From assembly GCA_000310025.1 (NCBI GenBank), contig FN648938.1, forward strand, positions 62,484 through 82,468: a stretch of DNA of 19,985 nt. The letters run 5' to 3'. This document shows positions 9,688 through 18,938 of the stretch, piece by piece. The notes below the pieces were generated by a model that ran no database searches, was not told the origin of the DNA, and saw nothing but the letters and a program-made list of their open reading frames with translations. This DNA is from Ectocarpus siliculosus (Eukaryota; Sar; Phaeophyceae; Ectocarpales; Ectocarpaceae). Each line of letters starts with the position of its first letter. Position 1 is the first letter of the stretch. The translations under genes were made by a program, and so were the position numbers.

Positions 9688-9719
9688 GATCGACCGACCG
9701 ACCGACCGACCGACCGACC
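9688..9719 (+). repeat. (CGAC)n microsatellite
   Basis: Seven or so GACC/CGAC units leading straight into the C-rich telomere-like tract. Confidence 0.85.
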
Positions 9720-9776
9720 CAACCCTACCCTATACCCTACCCTACCCTACCCATAACCCAACCCAACCCAACGGCG
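9720..9776 (-). repeat. Interstitial telomere-like repeat, C-rich strand
   Basis: Degenerate CCCTA, CCCTATA and CCCAA units. Together they are variants of the CCCTAA telomere strand. Confidence 0.7.
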
Positions 9777-9802
9777 ACGAACGACGAAGCCACAGCGGCG
9801 CA

Positions 9803-9860
9803 ATAGGGTTAGGGTTAGGGCTAGGGCTACGGCTACGGCTACGGCTAGGGTTAGGGTTAT
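9803..9860 (+). repeat. Interstitial telomere-like repeat, G-rich strand
   Basis: TAGGGTTAGGGTTAGGG followed by GGCTAGGGCTACGGCTACGG variants and again TAGGGTTAGGGTT. It is oriented opposite to the C-rich tract 30 bases upstream. Confidence 0.75.
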
Positions 9861-10640
9861 AGGTACAACAAAGATATCGTACCCTCTGTGCTCGATGGTG
9901 GCGACGACATTGATAGCCCGCCAGATAATGAGTCTCGACTCGAATTTGACGGAAACCTCTTGAAAATTATATGCACGCGCCCTCTGAAAATACTGTAGGC
10001 AAAAAGTGGTCGGTGTATTCCATCAAGATAGATAGGTCCTCCTCTATCTATCTATGTAGATGTGGTGTCCTACAGTAGACTACTAGTAGTCCAAGTGAGT
10101 CAAATAAACTAGACGAGGGTATTATGCGCTACCGTAGTTATTTGGCGTTGTCGGACGGTAAGATGTTCCGTCGGTTCCACACCCTCCGTCACCAGGAAGT
10201 CATCGGGAACACACGTGGCCCTCTGTTGCGTCATATTTTCCGCTGGCGTGTGCAACTACAGGCATACCACCCGCCAGTTTGAGACGCCTTGGCGCACACG
10301 TTCATGTATATATGTGTTGTCTCGCGTTTTGGTTTTTCCATGTGCCCTCCTCGTCTCGTCCCATATTTTTTTGAAGACATACATCCCATCACAGACTATG
10401 TACGTACCCGTTTTGTTGATGCAAAACAGACGGTCATGGACCAATACATGTGCAGCTGCCCTGCTGACGCCGTCAACAACGAACGACGGTCTCCCACGGA
10501 GAAGGTCTTTCAAGCGACGACAAAACACAAAACGAAGTTCCGAGGATGCCAACTGAACCACTCAGTCAGGCACCGGGAGATGATATACGCACGCACCTCT
10601 AAGATGGAAGTTCCTCTGGACGCCTCTCTTCGACTCTGCT
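9861..10640. other. No gene seen; GATA-type inverted repeat
   Basis: Includes a perfect 10-bp inverted repeat at 10026-10053 (AGATAGATAG, 8-base loop, CTATCTATCT). A plus-strand frame over 10289-10819 relies on a non-ATG start and has no motif. Confidence 0.5.
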
Positions 10641-10832
10641 ATGTCCCTTCGCGTCTCTTGTGTTGCGTGGTCGCTCTTACGTTCTCTCGCAATGTTTGGT
10701 GGGGTCTTGTATGCATATTATGCATTTGTCGAGGCGCCAATCCGTGCACAGACCGATATGGTTGTTACAAAACTGAGACTTTTAGTAACGCCTGCCGGCG
10801 GAACCGGGGCCTACAATAGCTCAGTTGCAAAG
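10641..10832 (+). CDS. Possible first exon, membrane-anchored or secreted protein
   Basis: ATG at 10641 opens 64 codons that end exactly at a strong donor, GCAAAG|GTAAGG, in phase 0. The product starts MSLRVSCVAWSLL and stays hydrophobic to about residue 31, compatible with a signal peptide or N-terminal membrane anchor, followed by a polar part with Thr, Gly and Asn. I do not recognise it, and no continuing exon could be identified downstream before the minus-strand gene. It could be chance. Confidence 0.3.
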
Positions 10833-12200
10833 GTAAGGTGGAGAGTTTGGGAGTGGGCCAGCCTTGAGGGTGCTATCATGCGCTGCACAAGTCTGTTCGT
10901 GTGGTTCAGAGTCTCTTCCGTACAGCAACCAAAACGATGAATAGACTACATGTTGTAGAGTATAGGTGCTCGCATTCTCCCAACCGGCACATCTTTTGTC
11001 CACACTTACCACGTGCTTGTGGGTATCACCGTATGCACCAACGGCAACAAAATAGTGTATACATGTCCCTACGGCGAACGCCTCGCTGCATACTTACCCC
11101 TTTTGAAGTTCCTTGCTGCTGTTTTTCAACATGGAGAGCTTGATTGTAGTCTACATTTACCTCCAGTCGTTTAGCTAAATTCCTATTCTCCCGCAATCTA
11201 CGACTGAATCTCCGTAGATTCGTACATGGCTACTGCCGTAACCATTGCAATTCTACGACGCTACACGCGGAGATATGACTATATGACTGATACACTCATA
11301 CACTGGCACACCGATCCGGAACATGGTTAAGTTCTTTGGTCCGGCGGCAGCAGACGGAGCGACGGAGCTTCCGCAAGCACGCGACTCCTCGCATGCACAC
11401 AACTACGACGCATCAATACGAACGGTACTTCGTAGCCGTGTGAATCAAGTGAGAAAACTCATGCGCCATCACCACCACACATTCCAAACAACATTGGGTA
11501 CAGAAAAGCCACAAGGACGCGAGTTGTTAGATTCGTATCGACCGCAATACCCGCATTGACCAGAGTGCGACATACGTCCGTCTTTGTAGGCTAGTCGGAC
11601 AAAACGTGCGGGTTTAATTTGAGTACGGTAGGGTACCGAGAGCATAAAAAGATGTTCTAAGTATCAAGTTGGCCCTGGCCGCCTGAAGACCTCTTTCGGA
11701 AGGTGTAGTCTATGCAGCTGCTAAAACGCAGCATTTTTCTGCTGCCCCAAAGTCATCGAGAACGTAAGAACGAATACCTGGCACGTCGCTCTCGCTGCAG
11801 CTTAGCTGCGCAACGTGTAAAGCAATGTCCTTTAAAAAGCAGTTGTCCGGGCCTCTCGCCTCAAGTCGCTTCTTGTAGACACATTTTTTTCACATGTATT
11901 CATCTTCTAAGCACAACTCCACACTTACGAGCCAGTGACATCTTTCCCATAAGGATGGTTCGTGGATTAGCAGTCTTGCAAGAATCGGCATTTCAACCTC
12001 TGCCATCACGAACAAGACCCTAAGAATCAATTTCGTGGCGCCTGGTGAATCTCTGCGTAGGATTTTCACCTCCGCGAGCCTCAGAAAGTGATCGATCGAA
12101 CTCGAGCCAAGAACAAACAAGTCACGGCCACGGGCATGCCACGTGCCCCTTTTCGACATCAACCCGACCTCTCCCTCTCGGCGCTACGGGACTGTTGGGC
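10833..12200. other. Unassigned sequence between the two genes
   Basis: Open frames at 11323-11559 (ATG start, polar, His-rich stretch) and 11712-12023 have no recognisable family or exon borders that I could support. The right end is presumably the 3' untranslated region of the minus-strand PUB gene. A short inverted repeat (AATCTACG / CGTAGATT) lies near 11196-11221. Confidence 0.45.
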
Positions 12201-15200
12201 CTAGCTGGCTTTGGTGGGCACGTAGGAGGCGATAGCGTCCTCTAGCTTTTCCTTGGCGTTCGCCAGAAGACCCTCATCGCGTGCCTGCAGTAGCAACCCA
12301 CCAGGACAGAAAAAAAAAGCGAACCAGAGAAAAAACAAGACGGCGGAGGGAGGGCCGGGAGGGCGGAATCGGTTAGAAGAAAGTGGCTTTCGGACCAATG
12401 TCACAATAACACCATCACCAAATGCCCGCTGTACCAATTACCAACTACGATGACGTTGAACAACGCCCCTGCAACACAAAAACAAGAGCAGATTCACCAA
12501 AAGAAAAGGGTCAAGGCTAACACACGGCAGCGGGCGGGTGCAACCACAACACGACCATGACGCCAAGCCTTGACTGACCTCCATGCTCATGAAGAGGCGG
12601 CTCTCCTCCTTGGCGAAGCCGACCGCCTTGAGTAAGGCCACGCCGCCGATGCAGGTGGCCACGCGGTTCTTGAAGGCGTTGTTGTCCAGGTTAATGGAAC
12701 GGAACTTCTCCTCCTACGGTACGGAACAAACGCAAAAAAAAAAAAGGATGCGGCATAGCGAACATGGAACGGAGGCGAACAGTAAAACAAAATTGAGTCC
12801 GGGTGGGTGGATAACACAAAGGGCACGCAACAGTCGATCGACTAAAATTTTTTCCCAAATCGAGAAGCCAGCGGGTGTGTAGCGTACAAAAGGAGCGCCC
12901 GTTCGCTAATTACTCAGGTTGATTTCACCCAAGTTGCCAGTGAGAATCCACAGCAGCAACTCCTCCCACACAGAACACTCAGCTCCATGTGGCAGTGGGG
13001 TCGCTGGCGAAAGCAGCCAAACAAGCTTGTGCTGCTGCAGTACGCACGCGTCGAACGTGTCATCAGTACATACCTCGGGTTTAGTGAGCGCATTCTTGAT
13101 GTACGCCAGGCAAGTCTTCATGGCCGTGCCCCCGAGGCCCGCCACCGTCTGCCGCGCCAGCATGTCCACCGCCTTCTCCATCTTTTCCTCCGACTTCTCC
13201 GCCTTCACAGCCGGCTGTGGCAGCGTGACGTTGCAGTAGTGGGTACAGGGGGCAGGTGGTGGGAGGGGGTGTACTCATGAACACATTCCGTAGTCGTTAG
13301 ACCATTGGCCTCGCATACGTTGGTGGGTAGAGGGGGCACGCGTGGGGGCTATCTAGAGTTAAAGGTGGGACGACCCTGCAGCTCCACGTGCATGCAGGGA
13401 TACTATAACCAATGCCGAAAAAAAAACGACGTGGTACGCCACTGATTCCCACCACCGTTTAAGCATCCGCTACGTGAAGGTTTGTCTCTGAATTCCCCGT
13501 TTGGAAAGGTGCAAAGTCAGTATAGATCAGAAGGGCTCCGCCAAACTAGTCTGGAACGGGGGCGGTGCGTACTGGCTTCGCACCATGCGCGATGGAAACA
13601 AGACGTCATGTGCCCATACGTGCGCCGCACGAACCTAGGTCGGGGCACCTCCGGTTGTGCCCACCGTGCGAGGAATTGCTCGGGGGGGGGCTGGGAGTCG
13701 TGTCTCCTACCATGCAGCTCAGTGATGCTCGCGGTTCCTTCACGGGCTGCACACCCAACTTTCGAACAACAACACATGCACGGATTATCCACTTCGTGTG
13801 CATGTGCCCACGAAAAACGAAAGGAATGAGACGGACAGACATAACTATGCATACATGTCCTCCTACCTTTCGCAGACACATGGGCCGCTTGATATTCTGC
13901 ACGGCCAAAAAACACTCCGAGGGGCGTTGAGTCAAAAGGAAAACAGGGGGGACCCTGAAAAGCAAGCCCCCACCTGTGAGACAACCACACACAGACAGCA
14001 GCACACCCACATGACCCACCTGTTCCTCCTCGGAGGGCCCTGCAGCATCAGCTGGTGCCGCGCCCCCCGCCCCTGCCCCTCCCGCCGCGCTAGGGCCGCC
14101 GTACACCCCCTGCGCAGCGGCGGGCTTGTAGCCGTCCACACCGAGCTTGGTGGAGAGCTTCCCTCCCCTCGCCTTGCGTTCGGCCTTGTCCTTGGCGATC
14201 TCCGCCTTCAGGCGTGCTCGCTCTTGGTCGAACGCCTGCTTCTCCTGTTTGGTTGATCGAGCGCGCGGGGGGGGGGCGAGGGGGGGACGCACGCAGTAGT
14301 CGTTAGACCATTGACGGCGCATCTAAACAATGCCGGGACGGGGCGATATGCCGGGTTTTCGCGATGCGGGGGGGGAGAAGGCGCAATGGCGCGCAACAGC
14401 CATGTGCCAATGCAAACAGGGTGGGCGGGGGATTTCGCGCGCGCGTGCTGAGCTTACCAAAAGCGACTGCATTGTTTCTACTGGCAAACAAGAAGATAAC
14501 TCAAAGTAAACGTGCAAAGGGGATCGGTGAGGTGCCGCGCACTCGCTCTCCAGCTCGAACGCAACTCTTACGTCCTCTCACTCTCTCACAGAACGACGGG
14601 GGGCAAACACCTTAGAAAAATCTGCTGAACGGGGTTAGCTTCTGGGCGACGAAAAGAACGTGATTGGTTTACGGCTTGGCAGTGGGCGCGTGCGCCTCGT
14701 TTCTTCCCGCCACACTTTGTAGAGCTCTCTCGCATGAAATCGCCTACTCCCTACGTAAACACCGGTCACGGTGATCGAGGTCAAACTTGCTGAGGGCTCT
14801 GCTACGGCGCAAGGCACGGGGAAAGACCGGGCAAAAACTTGCCCACGCACCCCACTACAGGTGCTCTTACTATTATAGTCCTCTTTGCAAGCCTGGGCGG
14901 TCAAGACCTGTCGCGGTTCTTCCCTGCTGCCTGTGTAAGAACACGTCGTCTATTGGCCGGAAGCATACATACGGCTTGTGTCCCGGTGTCCTCAATCTCT
15001 CGACACAGCAGCCAGTATTTACGGTACCTTCCTTATACGGGCAATCTCGTTCTTGCGCGCGATAGCCTGCATTTCCTCCTTCGTCTTGGCAGCCTCCTTG
15101 CCCATCGTACGCCTCGCTTTCTCTCGCTGTGCGACAAAAAAAGGTACACACGGGACACACATTGCACGGATAGAGAAAAAAAGATAAATGAGAAAAAGGT

Positions 15201-16308
15201 ACTGTACGTACATGCGACGGAGAGGATGAAAGAGAGCACAAGGATGAGAAAAACGTGCCTGCTGCAAGGGGGCCGAAGACAGGCAAAAGACGTCGTACAG
15301 CAGTATTGATAGGGTTGGGCACAAAACAGCTTCAGAAGACCCAGCGCAGCTGGCACCCCCTCATCTCTCTCTCTCTTTCTCGCACATCCAAAGGTGTCGG
15401 TAGGAAACGAACGATCAATCGTGCTCACGTCTCAGCACAAAGGGTCCTTCGGGACTTCCGAACATTTAAAGTCATGCGCCGTTTGATACAGATCCCCCAT
15501 AGTATTGCTTGCGATCGGACAGCATTGGAGGAAAACAAAAGAGTGATGTAGGTTCTCGAGCAATAAAATGGAGGCCGAATCGCGGGAGGAAATGGGCACC
15601 TTCTCTCACGTATTTCAACATGACCACGTTTTGCGCCCACGGCAGCCCTGCGAGCGATGTCAGAGCAAAGATACTTCGATCATGACCAAAATCAGAAGCA
15701 ATACTTGTCAGGCCCATTTTTCACACCCGGGCTGTTGCATTCGGTGTAAAATCTTCCTCTCTTATGCCTTTGCTACGCATTCAAATACATGGAAGCGCCG
15801 CCGATTGCTGCCACAACTATCACACCCTGCTTCTATTTGTGAAAACAAGAACGAGCCCCCGTCTCCGCCCTGTCGTGAATTGTGACACCAGAACAAATCA
15901 CAAGCACGCACGCTTGTGTGGCATTGCTCTCTCCGTGTAACCTCGGCTGGTGCGTCCAGAAATCGCATCCAAAGGTGACAAAAACCCCGACGTCAAGAAT
16001 GAATGCGATGACATAACAAACACATGCACACAAAATCTAGATGTTTACTGGTCAAGTGGTTAGCGCGGTCGATGCAAAAAATAAAAAAATAAAACACATA
16101 CAGCGCGAGTTGGGGCTAATTCAAAACACACCCGCGCACACGCACACGACCACACACGAACCTTGACGTGGTCGACCTTCTCCTCCTCCCCTCTGGCTGC
16201 CCTCCTCTCGGCGATGATCGCCTTCATCCTCGCCAGCTTCGCCTCCTTCTCCTCGGGGGTCAGGGCCTTCACCTCCTCGGTGCTCTCGCTGAAATTGTCG
16301 TGGGAAGT
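12201..16308 (-). CDS. Coiled-coil PUB-domain protein, probable p97/Cdc48 cofactor (5' partial)
   Basis: Six exons on the minus strand, in coding order: 16308-16162, 15126-15028, 14244-14020, 13214-13074, 12713-12579 and 12283-12201 (stop TAG). Every junction is AG/GT and phase 0; exon sizes are 147, 99, 225, 141, 135 and 83 bp, giving 276 codons counting the stop's exon. Exons 1-3 encode a highly charged Glu/Lys/Arg coiled coil (LTPEEKEAKLARMKAII, then GKEAAKTKEEM and KAEIAKDKAERKARGG) like the region after the UBA domain in UBXN1-type proteins. An Ala/Gly-rich linker follows. Exons 4-6 encode a PUB domain: AVDMLARQ, CLAYIKNALTKPE, EEKFRSINLDNNAFKNRV, then GGVALLKAVGF and a closing helix LLANAKEKLEDAI. 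PUB domains bind the p97/Cdc48 C-terminal tail in ubiquitin-dependent protein turnover. An N-terminal UBA domain is usual in relatives but is not found before 16.9 kb, so upstream exons lie outside the window. Function is inferred from domains. Confidence 0.87.
13254..13320 (-). mobile_element. Relic LINE 3' end in an intron
   Basis: On the minus strand it reads GCGAGGCCAATGGTCTAACG, then ACTACGG, then ATGAGTACAC followed by a C-rich run. This matches the 3' end of the LINE copies at 18700-18770 (GCGTGGTCAATGGTCTAACC, then GCATGCAAAGCATAAGAGTACG plus C). It sits in the intron 13215-14019 of the PUB gene. Only the last ~60 bases are recognisable and the right end is approximate. Confidence 0.6.
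14265..14325 (-). mobile_element. Second relic LINE 3' end in an intron
   Basis: On the minus strand: GCGCCGTCAATGGTCTAACG, ACTACTGCGTGCG, then a long C-rich run (the G-rich block at 14266-14287 on the plus strand). Same tail type as the relic at 13254, shortened before the C-tract. It lies in the intron 14245-15027 of the PUB gene, just upstream of that intron's acceptor. Confidence 0.55.
16048..16070 (+). other. Box-A-like tRNA fragment
   Basis: TGGTCAAGTGGTTAGCGCGG resembles the D-arm (box A) of a tRNA, but is followed by an A-rich run with no anticodon arm or box B. Probably a fragment of a tRNA-derived element inside the intron 15127-16161 of the PUB gene. Confidence 0.3.
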
Positions 16309-17055
16309 CTGTCGGGGGGCAGGGCAACAGCGACACAAGAAGGATCGCAAGAAAAAAAACGAAAAAAAAAACGCGCGCGAGTGACGCCATAGAAAACACC
16401 GACGATACATGTGTCCAAGGAAACGGTTCGTTGTGTAAGGATCGGCAAAAAACACAGGCGACGGGCGACGAGGCAGGGTACGGGCAACTGCTTGTGCAGA
16501 CAACACCAAAAACAGGTTGTTCACACGCTGCACGACACCCCGAATCTCGGTAAAAACAAGGGTTGGGGAATCGAAAAGAATGTCCTCGATAGGGCCTTTC
16601 GATAGTCGAGAATCAGGGAAGCTGTAAGCGAATGGCTGTCGTGAACGCTGTCGCAGCTGCACTCGTGTCCGAGAGGAGACGCTACCGACGAAAAAAGAAA
16701 AAGACGCAGTCCGAAGACAATGTGTTCGCCGACCACTTCTTCCACAAAAAACCGTGAGAACTTAAAGCACACACCCCGAGGAACCCATATACTTTTCCTT
16801 GTGGCTTTAGCTGGAGCATGCGAAGAGTAGTTCGGTCTCAAGAATCCATAATAGACGGGGACTAAACTACCGGGGGTGTCGCGACACGCCGGCTGATCGA
16901 CAACACACCCACAACGCTTTCCCCCCGGTTCTATGCGCATTCCTCAGGTGTCAGCGGGTTGAATACGCCGGCAAACCGGGAAAATTCAGTTTTCTGGGGC
17001 CTAGCATTTGGTCGCCATTGTTGCGGAAGCACTCCCCGAGGTCGCAGTTTTCTCC
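16309..17055. other. Intron or flank before the LINE array
   Basis: Begins with the acceptor of the first visible PUB-gene exon (read on minus: CCGACAG). I searched the minus strand for a UBA-type exon and found none. The sequence just before the array (16930-17055) includes GCCGGCAAACCGGG and a purine/pyrimidine-rich stretch; its origin is unknown. Confidence 0.45.
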
Positions 17056-18770
17056 CGCCCCCCCCTCCCCCAAAGAGGGCGGGAAAGCGGACGTACTGCT
17101 TCTTCCTGGACGTGAAAAAGGCATACGATACCGTATGGAGAAATGGGCTGTGGAAACAATTGTCCAAGTACGGGATCAAGGGGAAAATGTGGAGGGTGCT
17201 GAAGAAGATGACAGAGTGTACGAAAAGCGCGGTCATGCTAGACGGAGAACTGTCTAAATTCTTCGACATTGAGCAAGGGGTCCCACAAGGTTGCACGCTG
17301 TCCCCAACATTGTTCCAGGTGTTCATCAACGATCTGTTGGAAGTCGTAGAAGCAGTCCGGAAGGGAGTAAAAGTAGGGGACACGGAAACTTCGGTGTCAG
17401 GAATGCTGTTTGCGGATGACTTTGTTGGTATGTCGGACACCCCTGAGGGACTGCAACTGCAAATTGACGCGGCGAAGAAGTTTACTGATAAGTGGAGATT
17501 GTCTGCCAACGTTGCGAAGAGTGCCGTCATGGTATGCAACGAGGGCAGGGAGGAACCAGTAGAACATAGATGGAAGTGGGGGATCGAGGAGATTGCAGTA
17601 GTGGACCAGTACACATACCTCGGAGTAGAGATCGCAAAAGATTGCTCGTGGAATGCACACATGTCCAAGGTAGCGGAAAAGGGCAAAGCACGAGCAGGGA
17701 AGCTGCACCCAATACTCGCAAACCGGCACCTTGATACACGCATCAAACTGACGGTTTTGAAGAGCGTAATCGTACCGCCGCTAGAGTACGCCGGAGAAGT
17801 ATGGGAAGGAAATAAGAAGGTAGTGAAAGAACTCGAGGCGGCGCAGATGAAAGCAGCGAAAATCATCCTAGGATGCTCCAAGCGCACAATTAATGCAGCA
17901 GTCAGGGCAGAATTGGGGATCCAATCCCTACGGTCGGGAAGAGACGTAAGGAAGCTGACATGCCAGTATCGCATGTGCGGGATGGGAGAGGAGAGGTTGC
18001 CGAGAATAGTATGGGAGGCGAAGTGGGCAAACAAAAAGAGGGGTAGACAACCCACGGAATGGGTCAAGGTTGTAGAGGACGTATGGAAGGGATTGGACAT
18101 CGACGAAGATGAAACGCTGGAAACGGAGGGTCTACAGGGGTTCAAGAAGAAGATATCTGTTGCTTGTGCCGACAGAGAAGAACAGAATGTAAGGAAAGAA
18201 TCCAACGATAAGGAGGGTCTTGAACTGTACGGAATGTTGAAAGAAGGAATAGGGTTCAAGGATTACCTACATGGACCAATGGATGCAGGGACAAAGCTTA
18301 AGATCAAATTCAGGACCGGGGACATAGGCCTTCGCGAACGTCGACGAAGACATAGGACGGTAGACGACGAAGACGACAAGTTCAAATGCGATTGCGGCTT
18401 CGAATGCGAAGACAGTGTTCATGTAGTCGCGGAATGTCCGTGGTACGAAGAGGAGAGGGAAGTGTACATGACTGAGCTGGGAAGAATACAAGGGACGTAC
18501 AGGGAGATGTTTGAGGCATGGAATAGAGAGGAGAGGACGGTAGCGGTACTGGGGAGTAGGAAGTGGTTTGAAAAGGCGGGAAGTGACATCGGTAGGATAG
18601 ACAAACTAGGGAAGACATTTTTGAGCCACCTTTGGCAAAGTAGGAAGGAACGATTGGCCATCGGTGATCGGTCCTGTGGGAACAATGCTCCGTCCTCTCG
18701 AGGACGCGTGGTCAATGGTCTAACCGCTAAGGCATGCAAAGCATAAGAGTACGTCCCCCACCCCCCCCCC
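17056..18770 (+). mobile_element. Non-LTR retrotransposon copy 1, 5'-truncated
   Basis: Starts at a C-tract (17057-17071), directly after which the reverse transcriptase frame begins in mid-domain, and ends with stop TAA (18744-18746), GAGTACG and a C run (to 18770). There is essentially no 3' untranslated region and no poly-A. Orientation is opposite to the PUB gene. No endonuclease region is present. Confidence 0.85.
17073..18746 (+). CDS. LINE reverse transcriptase, N-terminally truncated
   Basis: Element-derived coding starts about 17073, 558 codons with the stop, no frameshifts. Reverse transcriptase motifs in order: FFLDVKKAYDTVW with the first catalytic Asp at 17109-17111, the GVPQGCTLSPTLF loop near 17277, and FADD at 17409-17420 carrying the paired catalytic Asp. 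Then the WRLSANVAKSAVMV region and TYLGVEI (thumb start), a long basic helical region, and a C-terminal zinc-knuckle-like CxCx4C..Hx4CPWY near 18387-18446, usual in LINE ORF2 C-termini. The endonuclease and first RT blocks are missing, so the copy is dead by truncation although the remaining frame is intact, which suggests recent insertion. The open frame extends upstream to 16959, but that part is flank and C-tract, not element. Confidence 0.85.
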   Translation, partial: KRAGKRTYCFFLDVKKAYDTVWRNGLWKQLSKYGIKGKMWRVLKKMTECTKSAVMLDGELSKFFDIEQGVPQGCTLSPTLFQVFINDLLEVVEAVRKGVKVGDTETSVSGMLFADDFVGMSDTPEGLQLQIDAAKKFTDKWRLSANVAKSAVMVCNEGREEPVEHRWKWGIEEIAVVDQYTYLGVEIAKDCSWNAHMSKVAEKGKARAGKLHPILANRHLDTRIKLTVLKSVIVPPLEYAGEVWEGNKKVVKELEAAQMKAAKIILGCSKRTINAAVRAELGIQSLRSGRDVRKLTCQYRMCGMGEERLPRIVWEAKWANKKRGRQPTEWVKVVEDVWKGLDIDEDETLETEGLQGFKKKISVACADREEQNVRKESNDKEGLELYGMLKEGIGFKDYLHGPMDAGTKLKIKFRTGDIGLRERRRRHRTVDDEDDKFKCDCGFECEDSVHVVAECPWYEEEREVYMTELGRIQGTYREMFEAWNREERTVAVLGSRKWFEKAGSDIGRIDKLGKTFLSHLWQSRKERLAIGDRSCGNNAPSSRGRVVNGLTAKACKA

Positions 18771-18938
18771 AAGATGTGCAAGAAATTTTTGTGGAGTTTG
18801 TGGCAGAAACGTAAAGAGCTCCCAAATGTTGGTGGTGTCTCTAGTAGGTGTAGGAAAGGTGCTCCGTCTCGAAAGGGACGCGTGGTCAATGGTCAAATGA
18901 CTACGGCAAGCAACAAATGAGTACGCCCCCCCCCCCCC
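18771..18938 (+). mobile_element. Non-LTR fragment of a second subfamily, 3' end only
   Basis: The frame 18771-18920 (49 codons plus TGA) aligns with the last residues of copy 1: KKFLWSLWQKRKE against KTFLSHLWQSRKE, and KGAPSRKGRVVNG against NNAPSSRGRVVNG, but differs at about half of positions. It lies between two C-tracts and ends TGAGTACG plus a C run (to 18938). It is therefore a separate, strongly 5'-truncated insertion from a diverged subfamily and not a duplicate of copy 1. Confidence 0.75.

Noticed and set aside
10289-10819. 176-residue plus-strand frame
   Set aside because: Needs a non-ATG start, has no recognisable motif, and overlaps a better-supported exon in another frame.
16959-17072. 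Apparent N-terminus of the reverse transcriptase ORF starting at ATG 16959
   Set aside because: It reads through flank and a C-tract (poly-Pro) before the recognisable RT sequence begins, so it is chance in-frame flank, not the element's own start.
16931-18259. 442-residue open frame on the minus strand
   Set aside because: It is the antisense shadow of the intact LINE coding frame; Ser/Phe/His-rich content mirrors that frame and no family is recognisable.
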